From Pseudoscleropodium purum (lineage: Eukaryota > Streptophyta > Bryopsida > Hypnales > Brachytheciaceae), in the NCBI GenBank assembly GCA_963969395.1, contig OZ017799.1, positions 13,704,501 through 13,768,500 on the forward strand: a DNA stretch of 64,000 bases, read 5' to 3'. The notes beneath the pieces are model-generated. The model was not told where the DNA came from. It saw only the letters and a program-made list of their open reading frames with translations, and did no database searches. Of the stretch, positions 62,440 to 64,000 are shown piece after piece (within the stretch, counting starts at the first letter, position 1; every line of letters begins with the position of its first letter). The position numbers and the translations under genes were made by a program.

Positions 62440-63480
62440 GTGCGTCAATCACTCAAGCAATCAACACACTCCGCTATCACCCTCGTTACGACCAAAGTTA
62501 ACCTTCAAAGAATTTCACAATTTAAAGTGCGTAGACTCCCTTTAATATCAGGGTTTCCTGATGACGACTTGGTCTCGCAATTACTTCCACGCTTAAAAAC
62601 TCTTCCAATCAACGCGAATTGTATCACAAGATGGTGTAAACTGCACAGAAATAGACATGAATTTGACAAATCGCGAGAAATACGGCCAAATTGAAACGAT
62701 CACAGCGCAAGCTCTACAATCAGAACCAAACGTGATGCCGCTCTACAAGCAATAAAATCCCTAGGAACAAGAAAACGCCACAATCAGCCAAAACTAAACG
62801 CGGAGCTCAAACACAACAAAGTAGTAGAACCCGAGAACGCAACAAGAAACCTAAAAACCAAGGGAAGACAGAAATAACCAGAATATAATCGCAGTTTCCA
62901 ACCAAGAACTCACTCCCCCCACCCACCCCTCTCTCTCAAAAAAAAGACTAGAACACGTAGCGCACGCAAAAGTAAGCCGTCTTGAATCGGCAGCGCCAAA
63001 AACAAACATCATATTACTCCTCGCAACGTAACCTGCTCAATCTACAAATATCCTCACAAACTCCAAACCCTGGCACCTTCGCAGAAACGTGCAAAAGAAG
63101 AGCAGAGACTAACCTGGCGCGCGAACAAAAGACCGCACCAAAGACGAAGCGCAACTCGGACAAAGGTGTTAGCTATTGCCACACGAAACCAAAAAACTTC
63201 CAAAGCAAGCACCAAGAAGCACCGATTAAAAACCACAAGCAACTGAAGATCGCTGCTGCTGGCGACGAGACGGACGGTGGCGCGGCGGTCAGACTCGAAG
63301 GACGGTGGAAGGCGACGGAGCACGACGAATAGTCAGCATGAGTGAGACTGAACCGAGACTTGTCCGCAAACCCCAACTCGAAACAACAAACGAAGAAACG
63401 AGGCCAAGGAATCCATTTGGCGCTTTCGCAGAGGCTCACCGGAACAGTTCAAAATGCCTTTTTCTTTTCTTTTCCCCGCC
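62433..63480 (-). promoter_or_regulatory. Probable leader and promoter region of the PP2A gene
   Basis: This block upstream of the start codon is less AT-rich and CpG-containing, unlike the flanks. A 5'-UTR intron is likely: donor CAG/GTTAGT at 63114/63113 and acceptor TTTCTGTGCAG at 62641, giving a leader exon 62640-62433 and an upstream exon ending at 63114. The minus strand shows pyrimidine-rich tracts, including a CT-rich run near 62925-62945. The transcription start is not located. Open frames here (63054-63332, 63173-63698) overlap on both strands and have no family features. Confidence 0.45.
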
Positions 63481-64000
63481 GTCCCCATAGAAAGAAGAAA
63501 AAAAAAGAGTCAGGATTCGCACTGGCTTCGCAGGAAGGGAATCTATCAACAAAATATTGTATTGTATCCGATTTCTATGGAAAGGCTACTTTTTATAACG
63601 GAAATGACTGGCGCAACCTGGGTACGTCCGTGACCGGGTCGCCCAACCTTGGAAACCGCTCGGAGGGTGCCAGGTTGCATCCGCCGCGTTCACACTGACC
63701 ACGGCCGGTATTAACCTCCTGTTGTGCGGTAATTTTAGGGTTCCGTGTCTGAATTCCTAATTTGTAACTGCAGTTTGATATACCGGTACACTCGATTCGG
63801 GGTAAAATTTTTCCAGAAATAAAACGCTGAAATACTTAGGAGAATTTGGAAAATTGTTGTTTCAGTTTTTTTAAATCTTGTAAAGAATCTTCTACAATTT
63901 AAAAGAGAATTTTATAGAATATTTACAAAGTTTATTTATTTAATTGTATTTTTCTAAGAAAACACAATAATTGAAGAATTGAATGTAGAATCTATTAGTA
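63481..64000. other. Upstream flank
   Basis: A CG-containing section to about 63720, then AT-rich DNA. No gene recognised. Confidence 0.5.

Noticed and set aside
62982..63698. Several 60-118-codon frames upstream of the PP2A gene
   Set aside because: Open on both strands and arginine/lysine-rich, with no homology recognised; better explained as leader and promoter DNA.

Overview
The window reads as nuclear DNA of a land plant. One intact gene is present, a multi-exon PP2A B''-type regulatory subunit of plant character with GT-AG introns. The rest is AT-rich, gene-poor sequence full of plant-type mobile elements: a Ty1/copia retrotransposon, hAT-like MITEs, a CACTA element and old dispersed repeats. 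I cannot name the species; short introns argue against a conifer.

Layout. About 34-4341 holds two decayed protein-coding genes head to head. The minus-strand one is a coiled-coil plus RING-H2 protein and the plus-strand one is protein-kinase-like; a G-rich degenerate repeat block lies between them. From 5 to 13.5 kb there is AT-rich sequence with old repeats and a less AT-rich unassigned stretch (8.8-11.7 kb). A complete copia element occupies 13507-19387 on the minus strand, with 215-bp LTRs that look identical, a 5-bp target duplication, and a gag reading-frame break. Between 19.4 and 39 kb are four MITEs of one GC-rich family (termini CAGGGTTGAC) and three of a second family (termini CATGGTTGTC). 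Both families show 8-bp target duplications. Nested ATGGC-type inverted repeats and single CACTA-like ends are also there. A 1.74-kb non-autonomous CACTA element with a perfect 3-bp duplication lies at 39873-41615. A striking field of a recurring 11-bp palindrome (GACAA-W-TTGTC) covers about 45.07-47.78 kb. The stretch from 48 to 57 kb is AT-rich with no recognised gene.

The PP2A gene lies on the minus strand at 57077-62432: 12 coding exons, 533 codons plus stop, all junctions in phase. Its GC-richer upstream leader (to about 63.5 kb) probably carries a 5'-UTR intron.

No pathway links the genes here. The main story is transposon layering: a putative solo LTR inside a MITE, a MITE inside an older repeat, and a CACTA element inside an inverted-repeat locus. 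The best candidates for something undescribed are the palindrome field, the perfect 75-bp-arm foldback MITE and the divergent RING/kinase pseudogene pair.
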